Assembly (NCBI GenBank): GCA_030039655.1
Contig: JASHVC010000511.1
Span: 1-6,010 of the forward strand
Direction: 5' to 3'
Length of the DNA stretch: 6,010 bases
DNA from: Xanthobacteraceae bacterium
Lineage (GTDB): Bacteria > Pseudomonadota > Alphaproteobacteria > Rhizobiales > Xanthobacteraceae
A program made the translations under genes and the position numbers. Position 1 is the first letter of the stretch, and every line of letters begins with the position of its first letter. Under the pieces are notes generated by a model. That model saw only the letters and a list, made by a program, of their open reading frames with translations, had not been told where the DNA came from and ran no database searches. Positions 1 through 6,010 of this stretch are shown here, one piece after another.

Positions 1-51
1 ATCGCCGCAGCGGCGCTCGCGATACTCGCCTTGCTCACCGTGCACACGTAA
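1..51 (+). CDS. C-terminal end of an upstream hydrophobic protein (partial)
   Basis: Reading from base 1 gives 16 codons, IAAAALAILALLTVHT, followed by TAA at 49-51. The run of Ala, Leu and Ile resembles the last part of a transmembrane helix ending in a short polar tail. The rest of the gene lies left of the window, so no family can be named. The other two plus frames are also open here, so the choice of frame rests on the hydrophobic pattern and on a stop that leaves room for the next gene's ribosome binding site. It lies 75 bp before the GH1 start on the same strand and could share its transcript. Confidence 0.4.
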   Translation: MAAAALAILALLTVHT

Positions 52-62
52 ACGCCATGGCA

Positions 63-86
63 AGACTCTTGGGCAGACTCTTGATC
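63..86 (+). repeat. two tandem copies of a 12-bp unit upstream of the GH1 gene
   Basis: AGACTCTTG occurs at 63-71 and again at 75-83, giving two 12-bp units that differ only in their last three bases (ggc, then atc). The pair lies in the 75-bp gap before the GH1 start. It could be a small regulatory direct repeat or the trace of a local duplication. Nothing else in the sequence decides between these. Confidence 0.4.
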
Positions 87-113
87 GCCATCTCGCCGCC
101 CGATTGCACGGGC

Positions 114-120
114 GAAAGGA
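114..120 (+). promoter_or_regulatory. ribosome binding site of the GH1 gene
   Basis: GAAAGGA ends six bases before the ATG at 127, a good Shine-Dalgarno match at normal spacing. It fixes the start that includes the twin-arginine signal peptide and argues against starting at a later internal ATG. Confidence 0.7.
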
Positions 121-126
121 AATCAA

Positions 127-1635
127 ATGATTTCCGATGAACCCGTGGAAGCCAGCGCCTCCGAAACGCCGAGCCCGTCGCGGCGGGACCTCATGAAGTT
201 CGCGGGCGCCGGCGCGCTCGCAGTAAATTCCACGACGCCGGCTGGCGCCATGGCAGCGGGCGTTCCAGCGGAGCAAACGGCTTTGTGCAGCTCTCGAAGC
301 TTCCCGCGCGACTTTCTGTGGGGCACCGCGACTTCGTCTTATCAGATCGAAGGCGCCTGGAACGAAGACGGCAAAGGCGAGTCGATCTGGGACCGCTTCG
401 CCCACACGCGCGGCAAGATCCGCAACGGCGACACCGGCGACGTGGCGCTCGATCACTACCACCGCTACAAGGACGACGTGCAGCACATGAAGGCGCTGGG
501 CGCGCGCGCTTACCGTTTTTCCATCTCTTGGCCGCGCATCTTTCCGCTAGGGATCGGTCCGGCTAACGCCAAAGGGCTTGCGTTCTACGACCGCTTGATC
601 GACGAACTGCTCACCAACGGCATCCAACCGTACGCGACGCTCTATCACTGGGATTTGCCGCAGGCGCTGCAAGACAGCGTCGGCGGCTGGCAGTCGGCCG
701 ATACGTCGAAAGCCTTTGCCGATTACGCCGGCTATGTCAGCGCAAAGCTGAGCGACCGGGTGCGCAATTTTTTCACCATCAACGAGTTCTCGGCCTTCGT
801 GGAATTGGGCTACCGCACCGGCGTGTTCGCACCGGGCCTGACGTTGCCCGCGGCGCGGCTCAATCAGGTTCGTCACTACGCCGTGCTCGGTCACGGCCTC
901 GCCGTGCAGGCGATCCGGGCGAATGCCAAACCGGGAACCAAAGTCGGGCTCGCCGACAACGTCGCCGCGGTCGTGCCGATCATCGAGACACCCGAAACGA
1001 TCACCGCCGCCGAGCACGCCATGCGCGAGCTCAATGCGGGATACCTCACGGTCGTGATGGAGGGCCGCTACACCGAAGCATATCTAACGTCGGCCAAGGC
1101 CGACGCGCCGAAATTCACCGCCGACGAATTGCGTGCGATTTCAAGTCCGCTCGATTTCGTCGGCATCAACGTCTACACGCCCGTGTACGTGCGGGCGGTC
1201 GGCGCGGCGCCGGGCTACGAAGTGGTGCCGTTGGCGAAAGCGCACCCGCGGATGGCCTCGTCCTGGCAGGCATTCGGGCCCGAGGCACTCTACTGGGCGC
1301 CGCGGCACCTGCAAAAAATCTGGAACGTGAAAGAGATTTACGTCACCGAGAACGGCTGCGGCACCGCCGACGTGCCCGCGGCCGATGGCGTCGTTTACGA
1401 CACCGACCGCATCATGTTCCTGCGCAGCTACCTATCCATGCTGCAGCGCGCCGTCGCCGACAACGTGCCAGTGCGCGGCTATTTCCTCTGGAGCCTGTTC
1501 GACAACTTCGAGTGGGCGGACGGCTTCGAGACACGATTTGGATTGATCTACGTCGACTACGCGACGCAGAAGCGCACGCCCAAGCAGTCAGCCTCCTTCT
1601 ACGCTGAAGTCATCAAGCGCAACGCTGTCGCTTGA
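127..1635 (+). CDS. Tat-exported family 1 glycoside hydrolase (beta-glucosidase type)
   Basis: This 502-residue enzyme is predicted to hydrolyse beta-glucosides or related beta-glycosides with retention of configuration. Residues 1-45 form a twin-arginine signal: SRRDLMKF at 18-25, a short Ala/Gly-rich stretch, and a possible cleavage site near AMA at 41-43, so it should act in the periplasm or outside the cell. The mature part begins with the GH1 N-terminal signature ([18 protein letters not shown], 63-80, with substrate-binding Gln73). It continues with YHWDLP (173-178), the acid/base Glu220 in TINE, and the nucleophile Glu408 in VTENG. The aglycone/glycone wall follows as [13 protein letters not shown] (455-467). 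A GH1 catalytic domain is usually about 450 residues, so the gene is complete. Two oddities are that the usual NEP after the acid/base is NEF, and that the usual Trp-Glu-Ile-Pro-type block is [10 protein letters not shown] (379-388). The family is clear, but the true sugar substrate (glucoside, galactoside or fucoside) is not. It has no sugar transporter or regulator as a visible neighbour. Confidence 0.95.
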   Translation: MISDEPVEASASETPSPSRRDLMKFAGAGALAVNSTTPAGAMAAGVPAEQTALCSSRSFPRDFLWGTATSSYQIEGAWNEDGKGESIWDRFAHTRGKIRNGDTGDVALDHYHRYKDDVQHMKALGARAYRFSISWPRIFPLGIGPANAKGLAFYDRLIDELLTNGIQPYATLYHWDLPQALQDSVGGWQSADTSKAFADYAGYVSAKLSDRVRNFFTINEFSAFVELGYRTGVFAPGLTLPAARLNQVRHYAVLGHGLAVQAIRANAKPGTKVGLADNVAAVVPIIETPETITAAEHAMRELNAGYLTVVMEGRYTEAYLTSAKADAPKFTADELRAISSPLDFVGINVYTPVYVRAVGAAPGYEVVPLAKAHPRMASSWQAFGPEALYWAPRHLQKIWNVKEIYVTENGCGTADVPAADGVVYDTDRIMFLRSYLSMLQRAVADNVPVRGYFLWSLFDNFEWADGFETRFGLIYVDYATQKRTPKQSASFYAEVIKRNAVA

Positions 1636-1644
1636 CGCACGTGA

Positions 1645-1815
1645 ATCGGGCGAATTGCCACGATACTGGGCGGGCCGCGCGACACTGACACCGCCAAAGG
1701 GTATTACGAACGCGCCGCGGTGATCGGAAACGAGGACGCCAAGGCGGCGTTCAGACGCCTCGAGTGCTCGGTCACGATCAAAGATATCCGCGGCCACGTG
1801 ATGGGCTGCTTGTAA
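1645..1815 (+). pseudogene. remnant of a Sel1/TPR-like repeat protein (C-terminal piece)
   Basis: After two stops that follow the GH1 gene, the same frame reads on to a TAA at 1813-1815. It contains AKGYYERAAVIGNEDAKAAF, with RRLEC next. The pattern A..YYERAA..GN.DAK..L is that of a Sel1-like repeat, and the Cys-containing tail ending RGHVMGCL looks like the C-terminus of such proteins in this bacterial group. There is no plausible start codon with a ribosome binding site, and only one repeat remains, so I read it as the 3' end of a lost gene. Sel1 proteins act as protein-protein scaffolds, often in the envelope. The family call rests on one repeat's pattern and is moderate. The alternative is a chance open stretch. 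Confidence 0.5.
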
Positions 1816-2043
1816 CGTCGTGACGAAAAAGCACCTGACTGCGCGTCCGCGTGCTTACAAAGTATAGAACGTGGACTCATAAATGCGGCGGTCAACAAGC
1901 GCACGTCGATCATTGACTGTGACAGTTGTATGACAGAAATCATAGACGATTTCTTCATGATCAAATCCGAATCTGTGTTGGTAGAAAACGGCCACGAATC
2001 CTAGCGGCGCGCCGGAATCCCTTGAGCCACCACGTAGGTAGCG
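1816..2043. other. gene-free AT-richer spacer before parA
   Basis: No credible coding frame is visible on either strand; short minus-strand open stretches here lack ribosome binding sites and family motifs. The base composition is visibly more AT-rich than in the GH1 and gyrA genes. The spacer holds a weak inverted repeat (AAGCAC at 1829-1834 with GTGCTT at 1851-1856). It also holds the dyad/direct-repeat element at 1913-1936 described separately. No tRNA or other structured RNA was recognised. Confidence 0.5.
1913..1936 (+). promoter_or_regulatory. possible promoter/operator element upstream of parA
   Basis: TTGACT at 1913-1918 resembles a -35 box, but the bases 17-19 bp downstream match a -10 box poorly. 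Overlapping it is an exact 11-bp dyad, ACTGTGACAGT (1916-1926), and TGACAG is repeated at 1920-1925 and 1931-1936. The two copies are 11 bp apart start to start, about one helical turn, which is how an operator bound on one face of the helix often looks. It lies about 110 bp before the parA start. No known regulator's consensus was recognised. Confidence 0.25.
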
Positions 2044-2046
2044 TTG

Positions 2047-2724
2047 ATGGACGTCCTTGCTTTTGCGTCGCGTAAGGGAGGGGCCGGCAAAAGTACCTTG
2101 GCCGCACATCTAGCAGTTCATCTTCAGAGGCAGATGCGGCCGTGCCTTCTGGTCGATGACGATCCGCAAGGTTCTCTGACGCTGTGGAACGAGCAGCGCG
2201 CAGCATCGGCTCTGCCGCTCAAGATCGTAAAGCGCGACATTGCTCACATTGTCAAAAAGGCTGAGCAAGCCGATGCCGAATGGGTCTTGATCGACACTCC
2301 ACCGAACAACTCGGTCAGTGTCATTCAAGCCATAGAGGCAGCGACACTCGTCATTGTCCCATGCCGACCGGGGTTATTTGATCTCGAGGCTGTGCAAGAC
2401 ACGATCGCTCTTGCTCGGCATTTGCATACGCCTTACGCGGTTGTTTTCAACGCGGCTCCGCCAAAACGCGAAGGAATCGAATCACCGGCGGTGACCCAGG
2501 CTCGCCGCTACCTGGCTGAGCTCGAAGTGCCCGTGTGGGGTGGTCAGATCAGCCACCGGGCAAGCTTCTCGCTGGCTCTAACCGAAGGTGAAACAGTCAA
2601 AGGATACGATTCTGATCCATATGCATCCGCGGAACTCGAGGGCTTGTGGTCAGCCATCGAAAAATCGGTCAAGGTGATCCACGGCGCACGCAACAAAGCC
2701 GCGATGCATCGCGTTGCCGCTTAG
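2047..2724 (+). CDS. orphan ParA-family ATPase
   Basis: The 225-residue protein is a deviant-Walker P-loop ATPase of the ParA/MinD superfamily, which uses ATP-driven dimerisation to position DNA or protein cargo in the cell. The deviant Walker A box is KGGAGKST at 10-17, with signature Lys10 and P-loop Lys15. The Walker A' region is VDDDPQGS at 36-43 and Walker B is VLIDTPP at 80-86. The CRPGLFDLEAV block (106-116) and the C-terminal RASFSLALTEGETVKGYD (171-188) fit chromosomal or orphan ParA proteins. The length is that of short ParAs, with no N-terminal DNA-binding domain. I start at ATG 2047 because AGG at 2036-2038 sits eight bases upstream; a TTG at 2044 would add one residue. No ParB or obvious centromere repeats are present, so a standard partition operon is unlikely here. 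Codon use is more mixed and AT-richer than in gyrA. The downstream CYTH gene is 71 bp away on the same strand. Cargo and partner are unknown. Confidence 0.92.
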   Translation: MDVLAFASRKGGAGKSTLAAHLAVHLQRQMRPCLLVDDDPQGSLTLWNEQRAASALPLKIVKRDIAHIVKKAEQADAEWVLIDTPPNNSVSVIQAIEAATLVIVPCRPGLFDLEAVQDTIALARHLHTPYAVVFNAAPPKREGIESPAVTQARRYLAELEVPVWGGQISHRASFSLALTEGETVKGYDSDPYASAELEGLWSAIEKSVKVIHGARNKAAMHRVAA

Positions 2725-2725
2725 T

Positions 2726-2737
2726 GGGCAGCTGCCC
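2726..2737. repeat. 12-bp perfect palindrome after the parA stop
   Basis: GGGCAGCTGCCC begins one base after the parA stop codon and is a perfect palindrome. Its right half overlaps a second small inverted repeat, CCCTG (2735-2739) with CAGGG (2747-2751), around a seven-base loop. No T-run follows, so it is not a convincing intrinsic terminator. It could be a protein-binding site or a transcript hairpin between the two genes. Confidence 0.4.
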
Positions 2738-2795
2738 TGCGATACTCAGGGTGTCATTCCACTCGGTTCGTTGATTGTAGTATGATAGGTCTCGG

Positions 2796-3317
2796 ATGAA
2801 CTTCGAAATCGAGCGAAAATTCCTTATTCGCAGTGACGAATGGAAAAGCTTCGTCACCGCTCAATCAAGCATTCGCCAGGCCTATCTGGAGGCGAACGCC
2901 AAGGCGTCAATCCGCGTTCGCATCAAAAATAACAGCACGGCCACACTCACCATTAAATCCCGTGCGGCGGCCCTTCGCCGGCTGGAGCTTGAGTACCCTA
3001 TTCCGATCGTACACGCTGAAGCTCTTATTCAGCTTCGGCGCGGCATCGTCATCGAAAAGGTCCGTCATATCGTGCCTTGCGGAGCGCTGGCCTGGGAAAT
3101 CGATGTTTTTTCAGGTGACAACCGTGGTTTGCTCATTGCCGAAATCGAACTTCCCAACGAACACCACCCTGTCGAATTGCCATCTTGGATTGGCACCGAG
3201 GTGACCGGGCAAAGCCACTATTACAATGGTTCATTGGCCCAGCGTCCATTTTCGCTTTGGGAGGACAGAGAAGGCTGCGGCACGGCCGGCCGGCGGGGCG
3301 ACGCGACCTGTTCTTAG
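2796..3317 (+). CDS. CYTH-domain protein (inorganic triphosphatase-like)
   Basis: The 173-residue protein belongs to the CYTH superfamily, small tunnel-shaped enzymes that bind triphosphates through Arg/Lys residues and metal ions through Glu/Asp. The N-terminal hallmark ExExK is EIERK at 4-8. The remaining tunnel residues follow in order: Arg40 and Arg42 (RVRI), Lys54 (LTIKSR), Glu64 and Glu66 (ELEY), Glu87, Lys88 and Arg90, Glu101 and Asp103 (WEID), and Glu117 and Glu119 (EIEL). With all of these kept, the domain is probably active. Family members include inorganic triphosphatases, thiamine triphosphatases and class IV adenylate cyclases; short bacterial ones without a CHAD domain are most often triphosphatases, so polyphosphate or triphosphate hydrolysis in the cytoplasm is an inference. 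AGG at 2787-2789, six bases before the ATG, supports the start. Homologues normally end near FSLWED (152-157). The remaining 16 residues are a Gly/Arg-rich tail unlike the domain and may come from a sequence junction. Confidence 0.9.
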   Translation: MNFEIERKFLIRSDEWKSFVTAQSSIRQAYLEANAKASIRVRIKNNSTATLTIKSRAAALRRLELEYPIPIVHAEALIQLRRGIVIEKVRHIVPCGALAWEIDVFSGDNRGLLIAEIELPNEHHPVELPSWIGTEVTGQSHYYNGSLAQRPFSLWEDREGCGTAGRRGDATCS

Positions 3318-3580
3318 CAGTTGTGGCGGTTCGCGAGAGCCTGACCGAAGTTCCGGCCGATCTCGATCTGAAGCCCTATCGCGACGAGCACGACACCGAG
3401 CTGCTCGAGCGGATGGCGAGGGCGATCGAGCGCGGTCACCATCCCTCAACCCATCAGCCGCACAAGCTACACACGGCAATCCATGCGACGATGTCGGAGA
3501 TCAAGTCCTTACCGAACGGCTTCTCTCTGCCTTTCGAAGAACGCTGGCTTTCGCTTCATCTTCCCATTGATTGTGTGTAA
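3308..3580 (+). pseudogene. coding-like remnant of an unrecognised gene
   Basis: Beyond the end of the CYTH domain, a different plus-strand frame is open to TAA at 3578-3580. From about 3323 to 3440 its codons have strongly GC-biased third positions, as in the GH1 and gyrA genes. It encodes a charged segment containing DLKPYRDEHDTELLERMARA, which would form a good amphipathic helix. No start codon with a ribosome binding site is visible where this coding-like stretch begins. An ATG at 3185 in this frame lies deep within the CYTH gene. I therefore read it as the 3' part of a gene that lost its front end. The family is not recognised. The part after about 3450 looks less gene-like. Confidence 0.35.
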
Positions 3581-3687
3581 CAGCAGCGGTCGGAAATCTG
3601 GCGCCCCTTTGCGATGCTTCTCCTAAAGGGAATAAGTGCGACGCGCGGCGCAAACCGACCCCACATAAAAATCATTGTGGTTCACGG
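3581..3687. other. spacer between the plus-strand accessory genes and gyrA
   Basis: This 107-bp gap separates convergent transcription units: gyrA on the minus strand and the remnant on the plus strand. No gene is visible. It contains two weak inverted repeats, at 3605-3630 and 3661-3680, the only candidates for transcription stops on either strand. Confidence 0.5.
3605..3630. terminator. weak candidate bidirectional terminator hairpin
   Basis: CCCTTT (3605-3610) can pair with AAAGGG (3625-3630) around a 14-base loop, and one more G-T pair is possible inside. A stop site is expected between convergent genes, but the stem is short and no clear T-run follows on either strand. The gyrA stop codon is about 58 bp away. 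A smaller repeat (CCACA at 3661-3665, TGTGG at 3676-3680) is even closer to gyrA, but has only five pairs. Confidence 0.2.
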
Positions 3688-6010
3688 CTATTCGCTGCCG
3701 TCGTCCTCGCCCTCCTCGGAGAGCCGCTCAACTGACGCGACCTTTTCACCTTCGGCGGTATTGAACACGATGACGCCTTGGGTGGCGCGGCCGGCGATGC
3801 GGATGCCGTCGACCGGACAGCGGATCAGTTGGCCGCCGTCGGTCACCAGCATGATCTGATCGGTCTCTTCCACGGGGAACGAGGCGACGATGCGTCCGTT
3901 CTTTTCGGTGACCGCCATGGCGACGATGCCTTTGCCGCCGCGATTGGTGGTCCGGTATTCGTAGGACGAGGTGCGCTTGCCGAAGCCCTTTTCGGAGATA
4001 GTCAGCACGAATTGCTCCTTGGCAGACAATTCGACATAGCGCTCTTGGCCCAGCTCGATCGCGCCCTCGGCCTCCTCGCCGTCGCCATTGGTGGTGACCT
4101 CCTCCACCTCGCCATTGCCGCCGCGCCGCACCGCGTTGGCGCGCTTGAGATAGGCGGCGCGCTCTTCCGCTGTGGCCTCGACGTGGCGCAGGATCGATTG
4201 CGAAATCAATTTGTCGCCGTCGGCAAGATTGATGCCGCGCACCCCCATGGAGGTACGGCCCTGGAACACGCGCACGTCATCGACCGCGAAGCGCATGCAC
4301 TGGCCCGCCGCGGAGGTCAGCAGCACGTCGTCGTTCTCGGTGCAGATCTGCACGTCGACGATGGAATCGCCCTCGTCGAGCTTCATGGCGATGATGCCCG
4401 ATCGGCGCACGTCTGAGAAATCCGACAGCTTGTTGCGTCTGACCGTGCCGCGCGTCGTCGCAAACATGACGTCGAGCTTGTCCCAGGTCGACTCATCCTC
4501 GGGCAACGGCATGATCGTGGTGATGTTCTCGCCCTGCTCCATCGGCAGAATATTGATCAGCGCCTTGCCGCGCGCCTGCGGCGCGGCTTGCGGCAGCCGC
4601 CAGACTTTCTCTTTGTAGACCCTGCCGTGCGAAGAGAAATACAGCACCGGCGTGTGAGTGTTGGCGACGAACAGCCGAGTGACGAAATCCTCTTCGCGCG
4701 TCTGCATGCCGGCGCGTCCTTTGCCGCCGCGCCGCTGCGCCCGATAGGTCGAAAGCGGTACGCGCTTGGCGTAGCCGGCGTGCGAGACGGTGACGACCAT
4801 GTCCTCGCGCTGGATCAGGTCCTCGTCTTCCATCTCGCCTTCCTGGTCGACGATGATGGTGCGGCGAGGCGTGGCGAACTCGTTCTTGATCTTGGTGAGT
4901 TCGTCCTTGACGATGGTCTGGATGCGGGCGCGCGAGCGCAGGATGTCGAGGTAATCGGCGATCTCGGTGGCGAGCTTGTCGAGCTCTGCCTTGATCTCGT
5001 CGCGGCCGAGCGCGGTGAGCCGCTGCAGGCGCAGATCGAGGATGGCCTTGGCCTGCTCGGCCGACAGCCGCGTGGTCCCCGCCGCCGACACGCTGTGACG
5101 CGGATCGTCGATCAGCGTGACCATCGTGGCGACTTCGCGCGCCGGCCAGTCGCGCTCCATCAATTGCTCGCGCGCCTCGTTGGCGTCGCGTGCAGCGCGG
5201 ATCAGCCGGATCACTTCGTCGATATTGGCGACCGCGATGGCGAGCCCGACCAAGATGTGTGCGCGATCGCGCGCCTTGCCGAGAAGATGCTTGGTGCGCC
5301 GATAGATCACCTCTTCGCGGAAGGAAACGAAGGATGTGAGCAGGTCCTTCAGATTCATCACCTGCGGCCGGCCGCCTTCGAGCGCCACCATGTTGGCGCC
5401 GAACGAGGATTGCAGCGCGGTGAAGCGATAAAGCTGGTTGAGTACCACGTCGGGCACGGCGTCGCGGCGCAGCTCGACCACCACCCGGTAGCCTTGGCGA
5501 TCCGACTCGTCGCGCAGCGCCGCAATGCCTTCGATTTTCTTGTCGCGCACCAGTTCACCGATGCGCTCGACCATGCTGGCCTTGTTCACCTGATAGGGAA
5601 TCTCTGAGACGATGATCGCCTCGCGATCGCCGCGCAGCGTTTCGAACTCGACTTTGCCGCGCATGACAATGGAGCCACGCCCGAGATGATAGGCGGCGCG
5701 AATGCCCTGGCGTCCGAGGATCAAGCCACCGGTCGGAAAATCAGGCCCCGGCACGATGGCAATCAGGTCATCGATGGACAGCGCCGGATTGTCGATCAGC
5801 GCAATGCAGGCATCGATCACCTCGCCGAGATTGTGCGGCGGGATGTTGGTGGCCATGCCGACGGCGATGCCGCCGGCACCGTTGACCAAAAGATTCGGAT
5901 AGCCGGCCGGCAGCACTACCGGCTCGTGCTCCGAATTGTCATAGTTGGGCTGGAAGTCGACCGTATCCTTGTCGAGGTCGCGCAGCAGCTCCATGGCCGG
6001 CCGCGCCAGC
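3688..6010 (-). CDS. gyrA: DNA gyrase subunit A (5' end outside the window)
   Basis: This is the C-terminal 773 or so residues of gyrase A, the subunit that with GyrB introduces negative supercoils by cutting and passing double-stranded DNA. The frame stays open to the window edge, reading [19 protein letters not shown] at the break, so the real start, the quinolone-resistance region and the catalytic tyrosine lie beyond 6010. Counting from the Met at 5994, the cleavage-core part includes [20 protein letters not shown] (34-53) and EIPYQVNKA (131-139). A coiled-coil region follows to about residue 370. The DNA-wrapping C-terminal domain starts near 395 and carries the GyrA box QRRGGKG (420-426; bases 4717-4737), which separates it from ParC. 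A second, box-like NRGGKG lies at 684-689. An acidic insertion at about 606-660 is typical of alphaproteobacterial GyrA. The protein ends in the acidic tail [10 protein letters not shown]. Codon use is uniformly GC-rich. No coaD follows it. Confidence 0.98.
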   Translation of the reverse strand, partial: LARPAMELLRDLDKDTVDFQPNYDNSEHEPVVLPAGYPNLLVNGAGGIAVGMATNIPPHNLGEVIDACIALIDNPALSIDDLIAIVPGPDFPTGGLILGRQGIRAAYHLGRGSIVMRGKVEFETLRGDREAIIVSEIPYQVNKASMVERIGELVRDKKIEGIAALRDESDRQGYRVVVELRRDAVPDVVLNQLYRFTALQSSFGANMVALEGGRPQVMNLKDLLTSFVSFREEVIYRRTKHLLGKARDRAHILVGLAIAVANIDEVIRLIRAARDANEAREQLMERDWPAREVATMVTLIDDPRHSVSAAGTTRLSAEQAKAILDLRLQRLTALGRDEIKAELDKLATEIADYLDILRSRARIQTIVKDELTKIKNEFATPRRTIIVDQEGEMEDEDLIQREDMVVTVSHAGYAKRVPLSTYRAQRRGGKGRAGMQTREEDFVTRLFVANTHTPVLYFSSHGRVYKEKVWRLPQAAPQARGKALINILPMEQGENITTIMPLPEDESTWDKLDVMFATTRGTVRRNKLSDFSDVRRSGIIAMKLDEGDSIVDVQICTENDDVLLTSAAGQCMRFAVDDVRVFQGRTSMGVRGINLADGDKLISQSILRHVEATAEERAAYLKRANAVRRGGNGEVEEVTTNGDGEEAEGAIELGQERYVELSAKEQFVLTISEKGFGKRTSSYEYRTTNRGGKGIVAMAVTEKNGRIVASFPVEETDQIMLVTDGGQLIRCPVDGIRIAGRATQGVIVFNTAEGEKVASVERLSEEGEDDGSE

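Noticed and set aside
1829..1856. AAGCAC/GTGCTT inverted repeat as a terminator of the Sel1-like remnant
   Set aside because: Only six pairs with a 16-base loop; the T-run would lie on the minus strand, where no gene is seen.
1704..2206. Overlapping minus-strand open frames before and across the start of parA
   Set aside because: No ribosome binding sites, no recognisable domains, mutual overlap, and overlap with the intact parA gene.
2047..2724. Plasmid or chromosomal parAB partition locus
   Set aside because: No ParB gene follows and no array of centromere-like repeats is present; the neighbour is a CYTH enzyme.
2781..2786. TATGAT as a -10 box giving the CYTH gene its own promoter
   Set aside because: No matching -35 box at the right distance, and a start of transcription about 7 bases later would remove the AGG that serves as ribosome binding site.
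1636..3687. Insertion sequence, CRISPR array, tRNA or phage attachment site in the accessory stretch
   Set aside because: I looked for transposase or integrase frames, regularly spaced repeats, and tRNA-like arms, and found none.
3778..5607. Long open frames on the plus strand opposite gyrA
   Set aside because: They are antisense to a clearly conserved gyrase gene, have no family motifs, and arise from the GC-rich codon pattern of gyrA.

Overview
The window comes from a GC-rich alphaproteobacterium, most likely of the order Hyphomicrobiales (Bradyrhizobium-like). The clearest marker is gyrase subunit A, which carries the acidic C-terminal insertion typical of this class. The Tat-targeted GH1 enzyme and the Sel1-type remnant also fit that group. 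Assignment below order level is not supported by what can be read here.

Layout from left to right: (a) positions 1-51 hold the probable last 16 codons of a hydrophobic protein that begins outside the window; (b) 127-1635 (+) is a complete family 1 glycoside hydrolase with a twin-arginine signal and a good ribosome binding site; (c) 1636-2043 has no intact gene, but holds a decayed C-terminal piece of a Sel1/TPR-like protein (about 1645-1815) and then an AT-richer stretch with a small dyad/direct-repeat element that could control the next gene; (d) 2047-2724 (+) is an orphan ParA-type ATPase; (e) 2796-3317 (+) is a CYTH-domain phosphohydrolase with an odd C-terminal tail; (f) 3318-3687 has no intact gene, but one plus-strand frame keeps coding-like composition to about 3580 and looks like a gene remnant; (g) 3688-6010 (-) is gyrA, cut by the window edge before its N-terminus.

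The stable elements are gyrA on the right and the GH1 gene on the left. Between them, about 1.6-3.6 kb looks like accessory DNA: gene fragments on both flanks, visibly more AT-rich and mixed codon use in parA and the CYTH gene, and no coaD or ppi directly after gyrA, where they commonly lie in this bacterial group. The ParA and CYTH genes are codirectional and 71 bp apart, so they may be co-transcribed, but nothing in the sequence proves a shared function. I do not see a clear new defence, mobile or RNA-based system. The most interesting item is the ParA-CYTH pair flanked by gene debris.
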